Assembly: GCF_001045555.1 (NCBI RefSeq)
Contig: NZ_LFBU01000001.1
Coordinates: 2,790,001-2,854,000, forward strand
Source: Marinobacter subterrani
GTDB taxonomy: Bacteria > Pseudomonadota > Gammaproteobacteria > Pseudomonadales > Oleiphilaceae
DNA length: 64,000 nt
Direction of reading: 5' to 3'
Shown: positions 44,973-55,227 of the stretch, in pieces
Position numbering within the stretch: the stretch's first letter is position 1
Layout: every line of letters begins with the position of its first letter
Made by a program: the position numbers and the translations under genes
The notes under the pieces: model-generated
Told to the model about the DNA's origin: nothing
What the model saw: the letters and a program-made list of their open reading frames with translations, nothing else
Database searches by the model: none

Positions 44973-45613
44973 TGTTTCCCGGCCCCACCCTGCTGTCTGA
45001 CGTTACCGCCATACTGGAAAGTGCCCTGAACCGGGCCCTGGAACTGGATCCGGCGGGACAGCGTGCATTGATGAAGGCACTGGCGGGCCCGGTACAGCTC
45101 AACATTACCGATCCGGTTCCACTGACCTGCACCCTGGACCGCGCCGGCAGCCGCATCCGGGTGGGCAGTCAGCCAGCCGAACAGCCGGCTCTGGAGATTA
45201 CCGGCAAAGCCATTGCCTTTGCAGCCCTGGCCACCGGTGATGATGGTGTCTTTGCCGGTGGCCGCCTTGAGGTAACCGGCGACGCCGCCCTGGCGCACCA
45301 GCTCCAGCGCGCCCTGAACCAGCTTGAGCCCGACTGGGAAGCCGCCATGGCCCGGCATATTGGCGATGTGCCCGCACACTTCCTGGGCCAGCGTGTTCGG
45401 GGTGCCATTCGCTGGAGCCGGCAGGCGTTTCAATCCCTCAACGCCAATATCGAAGAGTATGTGCACGAGGAAAGCCGCACCTTGCCCGGGCGACGGGAAC
45501 TGGAAGCCACCTTCGAGGACATCGACGAACTGAACCTGCGCACAGAACGGCTGGAGGCCCGACTGAACCTGATGGAAAACCGTGGCACGCCTGACCAACC
45601 GGAGAACCTGTGA
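44972..45613 (+). CDS. ubiJ: Ubiquinone biosynthesis accessory factor UbiJ (SCP2 domain)
   Basis: A 213-residue protein with an SCP2 sterol-carrier fold ([35 protein letters not shown]) and a C-terminal coiled coil ([27 protein letters not shown]). It binds hydrophobic ubiquinone intermediates and is part of the Ubi complex. It is tightly placed between ubiE and ubiB. Confidence 0.93.
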   Translation: MFPGPTLLSDVTAILESALNRALELDPAGQRALMKALAGPVQLNITDPVPLTCTLDRAGSRIRVGSQPAEQPALEITGKAIAFAALATGDDGVFAGGRLEVTGDAALAHQLQRALNQLEPDWEAAMARHIGDVPAHFLGQRVRGAIRWSRQAFQSLNANIEEYVHEESRTLPGRRELEATFEDIDELNLRTERLEARLNLMENRGTPDQPENL

Positions 45614-47253
45614 CCCGCCTGCAACGCCTGTTCCGTATTGTCTGGGTATTCTGCCGCTACCGGCTGGACACTTTCCTGCCAATTGCCGAACTCCCCGCGC
45701 CCCTGAAGGTGTTTTTCCTGCTGGCTCCGTGGCACCTGTTCCCACAGCCAAAACTCGATCGGGGCGATCGCCTGCGGCTGGCACTGGAAGAGCTTGGGCC
45801 GGTATTCGTAAAGTTTGGCCAGATACTCTCTACCCGGCGGGACCTGCTGCCGGACGATATGGCCGAATCCCTGAAAAACCTTCAGGACCGTGTGCCGCCG
45901 TTCCCGAGCGCTGAAGCCCGGAGCATTATCGAAACCTCCCTGGGCGCTCCGGTCGCGGAGCTGTTCGCCGAATTCAGCCCGGACCCGCTGGCCTCCGCGT
46001 CGGTCGCCCAGGTGCACGCGGCAACGCTGCGCAACGGCCAGAAAGTAGTGGTGAAAGTGCTGCGCCCTGGCATCGAAAAGGTGATCCGCCAGGACCTGGC
46101 CCTGATGTACCTGATGGCAGGCCTGCTTGAAAAATACTGGTCCGAGGGCAAGCGTCTGCACCCGGTGGACGTGGTTGCCGACTACGATTCCACCATCCAC
46201 GACGAGCTGGATTTACAGCGCGAGGCCGCCAATGCCAGCCAGCTGCGCCGGAATTTCGACAACTCCTCGCTGATCTACATCCCCTTTATTGACTGGGACT
46301 ACACCCGCAAATCGGTGCTGGTCATGGAGCGTATCCACGGCATTCCCATCGCCGATACCGCCGCCCTGAGAGCCGCTGGCGTCGATATGAAAGTGCTGGC
46401 CGAAAAAGGCGTCGAGATCTTTTTTACCCAGGTGTTCCGAGACAGCTTCTTCCACGCCGACATGCACCCGGGTAATATTTTTGTGGATATCTCCAACCCC
46501 GCGGACCCCCGATATATCGCCATCGATTTCGGCATTGTCGGCACCCTGGCACCGGACGACCAGAGCTATCTGGCCCGCAACCTGCTGGCCTTTTTCCGCC
46601 GTGATTACCGGCAAGTCGCGCAGTTGCACATCCAGTCCGGCTGGGTTCCACCCGATACGCCAGTGAATCAGTTTGAGGCAGCGATTCGTACTGTCTGCGA
46701 GCCCATATTCGAGAAGCCCCTGAAAGATATCTCCTTCGGTCACTTCCTCTTGCGCCTGTTCCAGACGGCGAGGCGGTTCAATATGGAGGTGCAGCCCCAA
46801 CTGGTGTTGCTGCAGAAAACCCTGCTGAATGTGGAGGGCCTGGGCCGACAGTTGTACCCGGACCTGGATCTCTGGAGTACTGCCCAGCCGTATCTGGAGA
46901 CCTGGATGCGCAAACGCATTGGTCCCTCGGGCCTGATCAAGTCTCTGCAATCCCACCTGCCCTCGTGGCTGGAGCAGTCACCGGAAATGCCGCAACTGGT
47001 GCACGATGCCCTGCTGCAACTGCGACAAGCCGGGCCCACCGAGCCCCAGAACCGGGCGACACTGGAGTTGCTCCGCGAGCAGCAGGTTCGCACCGAGCGG
47101 CGCTGGCGACGGGCTACACTTGCAGTGCTGCTGATTGTGGGGGGCCTTTTGGGCACCCAGCCGGAGAGCCGGCAGTGGATTGAAAGTGTGCCTGCCTGGA
47201 GCTGGGCACTGTTTGCCATTGCCGGCGGACTGATGCTCCGGGGCAGCCGATAA
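45610..47253 (+). CDS. ubiB: Ubiquinone biosynthesis kinase-like protein UbiB
   Basis: A 547-residue ABC1/UbiB atypical kinase family protein. The KxGQ motif region is [17 protein letters not shown], nucleotide loop [26 protein letters not shown], and catalytic HADMHPGN with AIDFGIVG. C-terminal hydrophobic segments anchor it in the membrane. It is thought to extract or present lipid precursors. The start overlaps the ubiJ stop by 4 bp. Confidence 0.97.
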   Translation: MTRLQRLFRIVWVFCRYRLDTFLPIAELPAPLKVFFLLAPWHLFPQPKLDRGDRLRLALEELGPVFVKFGQILSTRRDLLPDDMAESLKNLQDRVPPFPSAEARSIIETSLGAPVAELFAEFSPDPLASASVAQVHAATLRNGQKVVVKVLRPGIEKVIRQDLALMYLMAGLLEKYWSEGKRLHPVDVVADYDSTIHDELDLQREAANASQLRRNFDNSSLIYIPFIDWDYTRKSVLVMERIHGIPIADTAALRAAGVDMKVLAEKGVEIFFTQVFRDSFFHADMHPGNIFVDISNPADPRYIAIDFGIVGTLAPDDQSYLARNLLAFFRRDYRQVAQLHIQSGWVPPDTPVNQFEAAIRTVCEPIFEKPLKDISFGHFLLRLFQTARRFNMEVQPQLVLLQKTLLNVEGLGRQLYPDLDLWSTAQPYLETWMRKRIGPSGLIKSLQSHLPSWLEQSPEMPQLVHDALLQLRQAGPTEPQNRATLELLREQQVRTERRWRRATLAVLLIVGGLLGTQPESRQWIESVPAWSWALFAIAGGLMLRGSR

Positions 47254-47280
47254 CCGATAAAGATTTCAGGATTCACAAAA

Positions 47281-47697
47281 ATGCAAAACAGCTCGGATAA
47301 CGTCGAGAACCCTGACTGGCTCGAGACCATTCGCTGGACAGAGGAGGGCCTGGTGCCGGCTATCGCCCAGGATGCAGAAACTGGCGAGATTCTGATGATG
47401 GCGTGGATGAACCGGGAGTCACTCCGGTTGACCGCTGAAGAAGGCCAGGCCGTATACTGGTCCCGTTCGCGGGGCAAGCTCTGGCGCAAGGGCGAAACAT
47501 CAGGGCACCAGCAGGTGATTCGGGACATCCGGCTTGACTGCGACGAGGACGTCATCCTGCTGAAAGTGGAACAAAAAGGCGGCATTGCCTGCCATACTGG
47601 CAGACGCAGCTGTTTTTACCGGTCTCTGAAAGACGGTCAGTGGGTCAGTGTCGACCCGGTGATCAAGGATCCCGATACCATTTACGGCAGCAACTGA
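47281..47697 (+). CDS. hisI: Phosphoribosyl-AMP cyclohydrolase
   Basis: A 138-residue monofunctional HisI converting PR-AMP to ProFAR in histidine biosynthesis. The motifs [34 protein letters not shown] and [27 protein letters not shown] hold the zinc and magnesium ligands. hisE follows 12 bp downstream. Confidence 0.97.
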   Translation: MQNSSDNVENPDWLETIRWTEEGLVPAIAQDAETGEILMMAWMNRESLRLTAEEGQAVYWSRSRGKLWRKGETSGHQQVIRDIRLDCDEDVILLKVEQKGGIACHTGRRSCFYRSLKDGQWVSVDPVIKDPDTIYGSN

Positions 47698-47709
47698 GGA
47701 GCACGGACG

Positions 47710-48039
47710 GTGAGCGATGTACTGGAAAACCTGGCCCGGGTTCTGGAAGCCCGCAAGGAAGCGGACCCGGAAACCTCCTATGTAGCCAGCCTGCATGCCA
47801 AGGGCCTGAACAAGATTCTGGAAAAGGTGGGCGAAGAGTGCACAGAAACCCTGCTGGCGGCCAAGGATGCGGAACACTCCGGTGAAACCCGGGACGTGGT
47901 CTATGAAACCGCCGACCTGTGGTTCCACAGCCTGGTGATGCTGTCCAGTCTCGGGCTTGGCCCGCAGGATATTCTGGACGAGCTGGCCAGCCGGTTCGAT
48001 CTGTCAGGTCTGGAAGAAAAAGCGTCGCGGAACAAGTAG
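47710..48039 (+). CDS. hisE: Phosphoribosyl-ATP pyrophosphatase
   Basis: A 109-residue HisE of the MazG-like fold. It starts at GTG ([21 protein letters not shown]) after GAGGAG, and [15 protein letters not shown] is the catalytic acidic helix. Works directly before HisI in the pathway, and is encoded separately from it. Confidence 0.96.
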   Translation: MSDVLENLARVLEARKEADPETSYVASLHAKGLNKILEKVGEECTETLLAAKDAEHSGETRDVVYETADLWFHSLVMLSSLGLGPQDILDELASRFDLSGLEEKASRNK

Positions 48040-48128
48040 CCGGAAGTACCCCTAACGGGGGTTTCCGAAAACCGGTTCTGGTAACGTACAATGTCATCAA
48101 AGAGAAACATTAAAACGAGGACCCCGTA

Positions 48129-48365
48129 ATGGGTATCAGCATCTGGCAACTACTTATCGTACTCGGCATTGTCATTCTGTTGTTCGGAACCAAGAAACTG
48201 CGCAACATCGGCAGTGATCTGGGCGGCGCCATTCGCGGCTTCAAGAAGTCCATGAGTGATGAGGACTCCAAGGCCGATGAGACCAAGGAGCCCCTGGAAG
48301 ACAAGGCCAACGAGCAGCCGCAAACCACGGCTGAAGACAAGCCCCGGGACAAGTCCCACAGCTGA
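48129..48365 (+). CDS. tatA: Sec-independent protein translocase TatA
   Basis: A 78-residue TatA: one N-terminal transmembrane helix ([16 protein letters not shown]), hinge [14 protein letters not shown], amphipathic helix, then acidic tail. Pore-forming subunit for folded proteins. First gene of tatABC. Confidence 0.96.
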   Translation: MGISIWQLLIVLGIVILLFGTKKLRNIGSDLGGAIRGFKKSMSDEDSKADETKEPLEDKANEQPQTTAEDKPRDKSHS

Positions 48366-48376
48366 GACCAGGCTGA

Positions 48377-48880
48377 ATGTTCGATATCGGCTTTCTTGAG
48401 CTGCTGGTCTGCGGCGTTATTGCCCTGTTGGTGCTCGGTCCTGAGCGCCTGCCCACGGCTGCCCGCGCGGCCGGTCGGTGGGTGGCGGGTGCCCGGCGCA
48501 TGGTCAGCCAGTTCACCTCGGAACTGGACCGGCAGTTGAAAGCCGATGAACTCCGCGAAGAGCTTCGCAAGGCGGGGGATGTCGGTCTGGACGACGTTCA
48601 GAAAACCGTGCGCGGCGCTCTGGATGAAGCCCGGAAATACGAACACATGGTCCTGCCGGAGAACGAATCCACAAAGTCCCGGTCCGCTCCGGCAACCCGG
48701 CGGGTGGCCGCCAGCCCGAAAGCCGGCGCCCCCGACGGCTCCGCTCCACCCGATAGCGGCAGTGCTTCGGCAGCCGGCCCTGCAGGTTCGGGCGAGGCTT
48801 CAAGCGCCTCAGGTGCCGGAGAAACGCACACTACCGAGCAGCCAGACACCCCGCAAAGTCCGCCGGATAAATCTTCATGA
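48377..48880 (+). CDS. tatB: Sec-independent protein translocase TatB
   Basis: A 167-residue TatB with N-terminal helix FDIGFLELLVCGVIALLVLGPERLP and amphipathic helix, then a long low-complexity Ala/Ser/Pro tail. It forms the signal-peptide receptor with TatC. Its stop overlaps the tatC start by 4 bp. Confidence 0.96.
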   Translation: MFDIGFLELLVCGVIALLVLGPERLPTAARAAGRWVAGARRMVSQFTSELDRQLKADELREELRKAGDVGLDDVQKTVRGALDEARKYEHMVLPENESTKSRSAPATRRVAASPKAGAPDGSAPPDSGSASAAGPAGSGEASSASGAGETHTTEQPDTPQSPPDKSS

Positions 48881-49662
48881 ATGCAAAGCCCGATGGCGAT
48901 CAGATGCCTCCGGAACATCAGGAGATGCCGCTTATCGAGCATCTTCTCGAGCTGCGTAACCGCCTGCTGAAAATGGTGTTGGCGGTTGTTATCTGTTTTG
49001 CTGCGATCTACCCCTTCGCCAACGAGCTGTATCTGTGGCTGTCCGAGCCTCTCCGGAGCCTGTTACCGGTCGGCCAGACCATGATCGCAACCGACGTTAC
49101 CTCGCCCTTCTTCGCACCTCTCAAGCTGGCACTGGTGCTGTCGGTGTTCGTGGCCATACCGATCATTCTCTACCAGCTCTGGAGCTTCGTCGCCCCGGGC
49201 CTGTATGCCCATGAGAAGCGGCTGGCGTTCCCGCTGCTGTTTACCTCCGTGTTGCTGTTTTACATGGGCGCGGCTTTTGCCTATTACGTGGTGTTCCCGC
49301 TGGTGTTCGGTTTTTTCACTGCCATCGGACCGGAAGGGATCGTTGAGCTGCCCGACATCAGCAGCTACCTGAATTTCGTGCTCAAGATGTTTTTTGCCTT
49401 TGGCGTGGCGTTCGAGATTCCCATCGCCACCATCCTGCTGATCCTGACCGGCGCTACTACGCCGGAGGATCTGGCGGAAAAGCGGCCTTACGTGGTGGTG
49501 GGCTGCTTTATCGTTGGCATGCTGCTGACCCCGCCGGATGTCATATCCCAGACTCTGCTAGCCGTGCCCATGTGGATCTTGTTCGAGATCGGCATTCTGT
49601 TTGGCCGGCTGGCAAGGCGTGAAGTGGACGAACGGGACAGCGACGAGCCTGCCGGCGAATGA
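48877..49662 (+). CDS. tatC: Sec-independent protein translocase TatC
   Basis: A 261-residue polytopic protein with six helices. The conserved LIEHLLELRNRLLK at the N-terminus and FEIPIATILLILTGATTPEDLAEKRPYVVVGCFIVGMLLTPPDVISQ are family features. It recognises twin-arginine signals. Confidence 0.97.
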   Translation: MNAKPDGDQMPPEHQEMPLIEHLLELRNRLLKMVLAVVICFAAIYPFANELYLWLSEPLRSLLPVGQTMIATDVTSPFFAPLKLALVLSVFVAIPIILYQLWSFVAPGLYAHEKRLAFPLLFTSVLLFYMGAAFAYYVVFPLVFGFFTAIGPEGIVELPDISSYLNFVLKMFFAFGVAFEIPIATILLILTGATTPEDLAEKRPYVVVGCFIVGMLLTPPDVISQTLLAVPMWILFEIGILFGRLARREVDERDSDEPAGE

Positions 49663-50378
49663 ATCTGGCGTTACTGTTCGACGACGATTTTGTCAGCCCG
49701 GACCGGGTGATCCTGCGCGGCCGCCGCCTCAGCCACTTGCAGTCCGTTATCAAGGTCGCCGAAGGTGACGCCATTCCGGTTGGCCGGGTTAATGGCGACA
49801 TGGGCAGTGGCGAGGTTCTGAGACTTACCGATACCGAAGCGGAACTGCTGATCCGGCTGGACCAGGCCCCCCCTGCCCCGCTGGCGCTGACATTGATCCT
49901 GGCCATGCCCCGGCCAAAGATGTTTCGCCGCATCCTGCAAACCTGCGCGACCCTGGGCGTCAAGGACATCTGGCTGATCAACAGCTACAAGGTGGAGAAA
50001 AGCTTCTGGCAAACCCCCTGGTTGTCCGACGAACACCTGCGGGAAAATCTCACACTGGGGCTGGAACAGGCCATGGATACCCGGATGCCCCGTGTGCAGG
50101 TCCGGAAGCTGTTCAAGCCGTTCGTGGAGGACGAACTGCCGGCCCTGCTGGCAGGCAAACAGGCGCTGGTGGCTCACCCCGGAACCAGCACCCCCTGCCC
50201 GGTGCACCTGAACCGGCCGGCAGCCCTGTGTATCGGCCCGGAAGGCGGCTTTACCCCCTACGAAGTCGACAAACTGGAAGAGGCCGGCTGCCTGGGCGTT
50301 CACCTTGGCCCGCGCATCCTGCGCATGGAAACCGCCGTGCCGGTGCTGGTCAGCCGGCTGTTCGACGCCTGCCTCTGA
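49659..50378 (+). CDS. rsmE: 16S rRNA (uracil-1498-N3)-methyltransferase
   Basis: A 239-residue SPOUT methyltransferase. ALTLILAMPRPKMFRRILQTCATLGVKDIWLINS begins the catalytic domain, and CIGPEGGFTPYEVDKLEEAG with HLGPRILRMETAVPV forms the SAM knot. It overlaps the tatC stop by 4 bp. Confidence 0.96.
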   Translation: MNLALLFDDDFVSPDRVILRGRRLSHLQSVIKVAEGDAIPVGRVNGDMGSGEVLRLTDTEAELLIRLDQAPPAPLALTLILAMPRPKMFRRILQTCATLGVKDIWLINSYKVEKSFWQTPWLSDEHLRENLTLGLEQAMDTRMPRVQVRKLFKPFVEDELPALLAGKQALVAHPGTSTPCPVHLNRPAALCIGPEGGFTPYEVDKLEEAGCLGVHLGPRILRMETAVPVLVSRLFDACL

Positions 50379-50384
50379 CGCCCC

Positions 50385-51302
50385 TCAGGCGGATGATCGT
50401 GTCTGCCACCACCGGGTCAGCGGGGTAATCAATGCAACCAGAATGGCCCCGGCCAGAACGCCGAACAGCCCGTTGGCAACGTTTGGTATCAATGCCTCAG
50501 CCATGCCGCTGAATTGCTCGGCAAAATGATGGATGGCGTCGTAAACCGGCGTGAATCCGTGCGTTAGAATACCGCCGCCCACCAGGAACATGGCGAGGGT
50601 GCCGAGCACGGAAAGCGTTTTCATCATGTACGGGGCCAGCCAGAGAATGCCGCGGCCAAGCCTCTGCAGCATCGGGCTGTCGGTCTGAGTCATATACAGC
50701 CCGGCATCGTCCAGCTTGACAATGCCTGCAACCAGACCATAAACCCCGACGGTAACCAGCACCGCCACCAGCGCAAGAACCATGAACTGCGTACTGATGC
50801 TCTCGGTGGCTACCGTGCCCAGGCTGATGGCAATAATTTCGGCCGAGAGAATGAAGTCGGTCCTCACCGCGCCCTTGATTTTGTCCTTTTCCACCGCTCG
50901 CAGGTCGGTCTCGGGGTTCTCCAGAGCCTCGTGCAGTTCTGCCCGGTGCTGCTGATCCTCCTCCCGGTGAAGAAACTTGTGCACCAGTTTCTCGAACCCC
51001 TCGAAACACAAGAATGCCCCGCCCACCATCAGCAGGGGCGTAACGAGCCAGGGCATGAAGAAACTGATGGCCAGGGCCGCCGGCACCAGGATCGCCTTGT
51101 TGACCAGCGAGCCCTTGGCCACGGCCCACACCACCGGCAGTTCCCGGGCGGCTTTTACGCCGGACACCTGCTGGGCATTCAGTGCCAGGTCATCACCCAG
51201 GACACCCGCGGTTTTTTTGGTGGCGGCCTTGGTCATCAGTGAAACATCGTCAAGCATGGAGGCGATGTCATCGATCAGTAAGAGCAGACTGCTTCCCGCC
51301 AT
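50385..51302 (-). CDS. DUF808 family inner-membrane protein (YedI-like)
   Basis: A 305-residue multi-pass membrane protein. It begins [20 protein letters not shown] and has [21 protein letters not shown], both standard for DUF808. Function is unknown. AAGGGAA precedes the ATG, and a perfect 15-bp tandem duplication lies just upstream of it. Confidence 0.9.
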   Translation of the reverse strand: MAGSSLLLLIDDIASMLDDVSLMTKAATKKTAGVLGDDLALNAQQVSGVKAARELPVVWAVAKGSLVNKAILVPAALAISFFMPWLVTPLLMVGGAFLCFEGFEKLVHKFLHREEDQQHRAELHEALENPETDLRAVEKDKIKGAVRTDFILSAEIIAISLGTVATESISTQFMVLALVAVLVTVGVYGLVAGIVKLDDAGLYMTQTDSPMLQRLGRGILWLAPYMMKTLSVLGTLAMFLVGGGILTHGFTPVYDAIHHFAEQFSGMAEALIPNVANGLFGVLAGAILVALITPLTRWWQTRSSA

Positions 51303-51315
51303 GGGTCATTCCCTT

Positions 51316-51345
51316 ATGTTGGCAATTCAGATGTTGGCAATTCAG
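51316..51345. repeat. Perfect 15-bp tandem duplication in the DUF808 leader
   Basis: ATGTTGGCAATTCAG twice without spacer, 14 bp upstream of the DUF808 start codon. Confidence 0.9.
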
Positions 51346-51375
51346 GTCATAAAAACGTTAGAGCAGGGCGCCGGA

Positions 51376-52599
51376 TCAGGCCTTCAGCCCCATGGCCTCT
51401 GCGGCAATACGGTTTTTCACCGGGCCAAGCTGATCGAGCCAGCGCATGCCGGTATTGCGCAACCACCGCACTGGCAATTCGTCACGGCCAAAGAGCTGCT
51501 TGAAGCCTTCCATGGCCGCCATCATGGTCAGGTTTTCACCTTTGCGACGGCGCTGATAACGCTGCAGAACCAGCTCGTTGGACGGAGACAGACCCGCCTG
51601 TCGGGCTCGTGACAGCTCCTCCAGCAGTGCGCGGACATCGCCATAACCCAGGTTGGCGCCTTGCCCGGCCAGCGGATGTATGGTGTGGGCGGCATCCCCC
51701 ACCAGGGCGAAGCCTGGCGCAATATAATCCTTGGCATGGCGCTGGCGAAGCGGAAACGCGAACCGGCGGGAAACCGCCTCAACGGTGCCCAGCTCCCGCT
51801 CTATGGCCTGCTCAAGTTCAACTGCAAACGCCGCATCGTCGAGCGCCATCAACCGGCGGGCCTCTGCGGTATCCTGGGACCAGACAATGGAGCAGAAATG
51901 GTCGTCGCCGGATTCGTTCAGCAGCGGCAGAAACGCCAGCGGCCCGGTCAGCGAAAACCGCTGCCAGGCCGTAAACCGGTGGCTCTGGCTGGTTCGTACC
52001 GTGGCCACAATGGCCTGCTGATCGTAATCCCATTCCCGCGTCGGCAGGCCGACCCACTGACGCAGGCGGGAATTGGCGCCATCACAACCAATCACCAGCG
52101 CGGCAGACACGACCCGGCCTCCCTCCAGCTCGAGGACCGAGTGATCGCCAGGTCGCCGGCACCCGGTTACGGCAGCGCCATCGATCAGTTCCACCTGGCT
52201 TTGCGCCAGGGCCGAGAACAGGGCCCGCACGATGCCGCGGTTCTCGATAATGGTGCCCAGGGCCCGGGCCTGGAGCTCGGCCGCGTCAAACTGAATGCGG
52301 CCGGTGCCGTCGCCATCCCAAACGGTCATGGTCTGGTACGGACAATGGCGCCCGGCGGTAATATCCGCCCACACCCCGAGCTGCTCGAGAAGTTTCTGAC
52401 TGGCCACCGAGATGGCGCTGACCCTAGGCTCAAAGTCCGCCACTGTGTCCGCCGGATCGGGCGCCTGAACCAGCGTCTTGCGATCAAGGCCTTCAACCAG
52501 GCCCACCTGCCAGCCCTGCCGGGACAGGCCCAACGCCAGTGCCGACCCGATCATACCGCCACCGGCCACCAGAATATCGAAGCTTTGCGACTCACTCAT
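51376..52599 (-). CDS. ubiI: FAD-dependent ubiquinone hydroxylase (UbiI/VisC-like)
   Basis: A 407-residue UbiH/UbiI/UbiF/COQ6 family monooxygenase. N-terminal FAD motif ILVAGGGMIGSALALGLSRQGW, second flavin motif ALVGDAAHTIHPLAGQGANLGYGDV, and CDGANSRLR. It hydroxylates the ubiquinone ring. Its place after ubiH in a pepP-ubiH cluster favours UbiI; UbiF-like regiochemistry cannot be excluded. It overlaps ubiH by 8 bp. Confidence 0.8.
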   Translation of the reverse strand: MSESQSFDILVAGGGMIGSALALGLSRQGWQVGLVEGLDRKTLVQAPDPADTVADFEPRVSAISVASQKLLEQLGVWADITAGRHCPYQTMTVWDGDGTGRIQFDAAELQARALGTIIENRGIVRALFSALAQSQVELIDGAAVTGCRRPGDHSVLELEGGRVVSAALVIGCDGANSRLRQWVGLPTREWDYDQQAIVATVRTSQSHRFTAWQRFSLTGPLAFLPLLNESGDDHFCSIVWSQDTAEARRLMALDDAAFAVELEQAIERELGTVEAVSRRFAFPLRQRHAKDYIAPGFALVGDAAHTIHPLAGQGANLGYGDVRALLEELSRARQAGLSPSNELVLQRYQRRRKGENLTMMAAMEGFKQLFGRDELPVRWLRNTGMRWLDQLGPVKNRIAAEAMGLKA

Positions 52600-53875
52600 G
52601 GCGTGTCACTTCCCTGTTCAGTTGACCCGGCCGGCCTATGGCTGCCCGCCGGCCGCCCAGCCCCATGGCTTTGCGGGCAAACCAGCGTTTTGCGCCGGGC
52701 AGAAGATCCAGACCAACCAGCCCGGCATCCCGGGCGGCCGTAACCGGTGGCATGGACTGCCCGAACAGACGCACCAGGGAATCGGAAAACCGGACGGTTT
52801 GCTGCCAGTCTTCCCGGTGCCGCTTCTGATACTCGCCCAGCACCTCCAGATCACCGATCGACCTGCCCTGCTCCGCCGCCAGCCGGAACTGTTCGACCAG
52901 CGTCATCAACCCCCGCAAGGCGAGATTGAAGCCCTGCCCCGCCACCGGGTGAAGCGCATGTGCGGCATTGCCCACCAGGGCAACGCCGGGCCGGACCGGC
53001 TCGGCCACCGTGGTCAGTGTCAGGGGGTAATGATGGCAGCTGCCGATTCGGGTGAACCGCCCCAGGCGCCAGCCAAACCGCTCCTGAAGCCGACGGCATT
53101 TGTCCTCATCCGACAGCTCCAGAACCTCTGCCAGTGCCTCGTCGGCCAATGTCCACACCAGTGCGGACTGATGGCTGGCGCGGGATGGCGAGCCATGGGG
53201 CAACAGCGCCATGGGACCGGCCTCGGTGAATCGCTCAAAGGCCGTGAAGCCATGGCTGTCGCTGGTAGAGACGTTGGCAATCAGGGCGTTCTGGCCGTAG
53301 CTCTGGTAGCTCGACTGGAAACCGAGTCTCTCACGCAATCCGGACCGGCCGCCATCGGCTACCACCAGGCAACGGGCGGTCAGTTTCCGGATGCCGTTTT
53401 CACCGGAGGCCAACTCGACCTGAACGCCGCCGGGCATCGGAGTCATGTTCCTGACCTCCGCCGGTGCCTGCCACTGCACATTGGTAGCCAGCAGCTCCCG
53501 CATCAGGCACAGGCCCATCCAGCGGTTATCGGCCACATAGCCCAACGCTTCCTGGCCATGCTCCGAGGCGTGCAACCGGGTCGCCCCGAAGTGGCCCCGA
53601 TCAGACACATGGATATGGTGGATCGGCGTTGCATGCTCCGCCAGCCGATGCCAGAGCCCAAGTTCCTCGAAGATCAGCCGGGAGCCCCAGGCCAGCGCCG
53701 TGGAGCGGGCATCGTAGCTGGGCTGGTAGCTCTCCGGCAGGGCGTCGGGCGAGAGCGGGAATGCCTCCACCACCGTCACCCGAAGCGAAGGCACCATCCG
53801 GGCCACAGCAAGGGCAAGCGTGGCCCCGGCCAGGCCACCACCAGCAATGATCAGATCGGTATCGGGCTTGGTCAC
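52592..53875 (-). CDS. ubiH: 2-octaprenyl-6-methoxyphenyl hydroxylase UbiH
   Basis: A 427-residue flavin monooxygenase paralogous to the next gene. It has LIIAGGGLAGATLALAVARMVPS, DARSTALAWGSRLIFEELGLW and VALVGNAAHALHPVAGQGFNLALRGLM. The synteny pepP-ubiH is conserved across gammaproteobacteria. It follows pepP by 6 bp. Confidence 0.9.
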   Translation of the reverse strand: MTKPDTDLIIAGGGLAGATLALAVARMVPSLRVTVVEAFPLSPDALPESYQPSYDARSTALAWGSRLIFEELGLWHRLAEHATPIHHIHVSDRGHFGATRLHASEHGQEALGYVADNRWMGLCLMRELLATNVQWQAPAEVRNMTPMPGGVQVELASGENGIRKLTARCLVVADGGRSGLRERLGFQSSYQSYGQNALIANVSTSDSHGFTAFERFTEAGPMALLPHGSPSRASHQSALVWTLADEALAEVLELSDEDKCRRLQERFGWRLGRFTRIGSCHHYPLTLTTVAEPVRPGVALVGNAAHALHPVAGQGFNLALRGLMTLVEQFRLAAEQGRSIGDLEVLGEYQKRHREDWQQTVRFSDSLVRLFGQSMPPVTAARDAGLVGLDLLPGAKRWFARKAMGLGGRRAAIGRPGQLNREVTRHE

Positions 53876-53881
53876 TGGTTG

Positions 53882-55201
53882 TCAGTCCGCCATCAGCGCT
53901 TCAATATCGGCAATGGTTTTGGGAACCGCATCGCTCAGAACCCGGCAACCGTCTCTGGTCACCACAACATCGTCTTCAATGCGGATACCGATACCACGCC
54001 ACTTTTCATCGACTTCGGTGTTATCCGGTGCAATATACAGCCCGGGCTCCACGGTCAGAACCATGCCAGGCTCCAGCTGGCGCCAGGCATCGCCTACCTT
54101 GTAATCCCCCACGTCATGAACGTCCAGCCCCAGCCAGTGGCCGGTGCGGTGCATGAAGAAGGGCTTGTAGGCCTCATTGGCAATGGCATCCTCCAGGGAA
54201 CCGGACAACAGCCCCAGATCGATCAGGCCCTGGGTCAGCACCTTCAGCGCTGCCTCATGGGGCCGGTTCCAGTGGTTTTCCGGCGAAACCGCTTCAATGG
54301 CCTGATACTGCGCCGCCAGAACCACTTCGTACAGGGCCCGCTGCTCGGCACTGAACTTGCCACTGACCGGAAAAGTCCGGGTGATGTCGGAGGCGTAGCA
54401 CTGATACTCGCATCCGGCATCGATCAGCACCAGGTCGCCTGCCTTCAGCGGAGCGCTGTTCTCGATGTAATGCAGAATGCAGCCGTTGGCGCCGCCACCA
54501 ACAATCGACGGATAAGCCGTTGACCGCGCCCCGTGCTCCATGAAGGTATGGATCAGTTCGGCCTCCAGATTGTATTCGAAGCCGCCTTTACGGGCGCGCC
54601 TCATGGCCCGGCAATGGGCTTCGGCACTGATTTCACCGGCCTTGGCCATGATCTTGATTTCATTGGCGCTTTTGTAAAGCCGCAGATCATGAAGCAGGTG
54701 CTCCAGGGCCACGAACTCACCGGGCGGGTGGGCCCCACTGCGAACCTTGCTGCGAATCATCTTCACCCAGTCCATCACCCGGGCATCGAAATGGTCGTCC
54801 TTGCCCAGCGGGTAATAAACCCGGCTGCGCCCCTCGATCATGCCCGGCAGAATGTCATCGATGTCGGAAATCGGGAAGGCATCGTCCAGACCATAACGCT
54901 CAATCGCCCCCTCGGGGCCCACCAGAAAGCCGTCCCACAATTCTTTTTCCGGATTCCGCTCCTTGCAGAACAGCACGGACTCGCCGTGCTCGCGCCCGGG
55001 AATCAGCGCCAGCACCGCCTCCGGCTCAGCAAAGCCGGACAGGTAGTGAAAATCGCTATCCTGGCGAAAAGGGTGCAGCACGTCCCGGTTGCGCACACGC
55101 TCGGGCGCTGCCGGAATGATGGCAATGCTGTCCGGCGCCATCCGTTCCATCAACTTGCGACGGCGCTCGGCAAATTCCTTCACGGGTATCATGGAGGTCA
55201 T
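53882..55201 (-). CDS. pepP: Xaa-Pro aminopeptidase P
   Basis: A 439-residue metallopeptidase removing N-terminal residues before proline. The pita-bread fold metal ligands are in LVLIDAGCEYQCYASDITRTFP, HRTGHWLGLDVHDVG and TVEPGLYI, with IRIEDDVVVT. The ATG at 55201 follows AGGAG by five bases. Confidence 0.96.
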   Translation of the reverse strand: MTSMIPVKEFAERRRKLMERMAPDSIAIIPAAPERVRNRDVLHPFRQDSDFHYLSGFAEPEAVLALIPGREHGESVLFCKERNPEKELWDGFLVGPEGAIERYGLDDAFPISDIDDILPGMIEGRSRVYYPLGKDDHFDARVMDWVKMIRSKVRSGAHPPGEFVALEHLLHDLRLYKSANEIKIMAKAGEISAEAHCRAMRRARKGGFEYNLEAELIHTFMEHGARSTAYPSIVGGGANGCILHYIENSAPLKAGDLVLIDAGCEYQCYASDITRTFPVSGKFSAEQRALYEVVLAAQYQAIEAVSPENHWNRPHEAALKVLTQGLIDLGLLSGSLEDAIANEAYKPFFMHRTGHWLGLDVHDVGDYKVGDAWRQLEPGMVLTVEPGLYIAPDNTEVDEKWRGIGIRIEDDVVVTRDGCRVLSDAVPKTIADIEALMAD

Positions 55202-55227
55202 ACACTCTCCTGCAGTCATTGGCCTGC

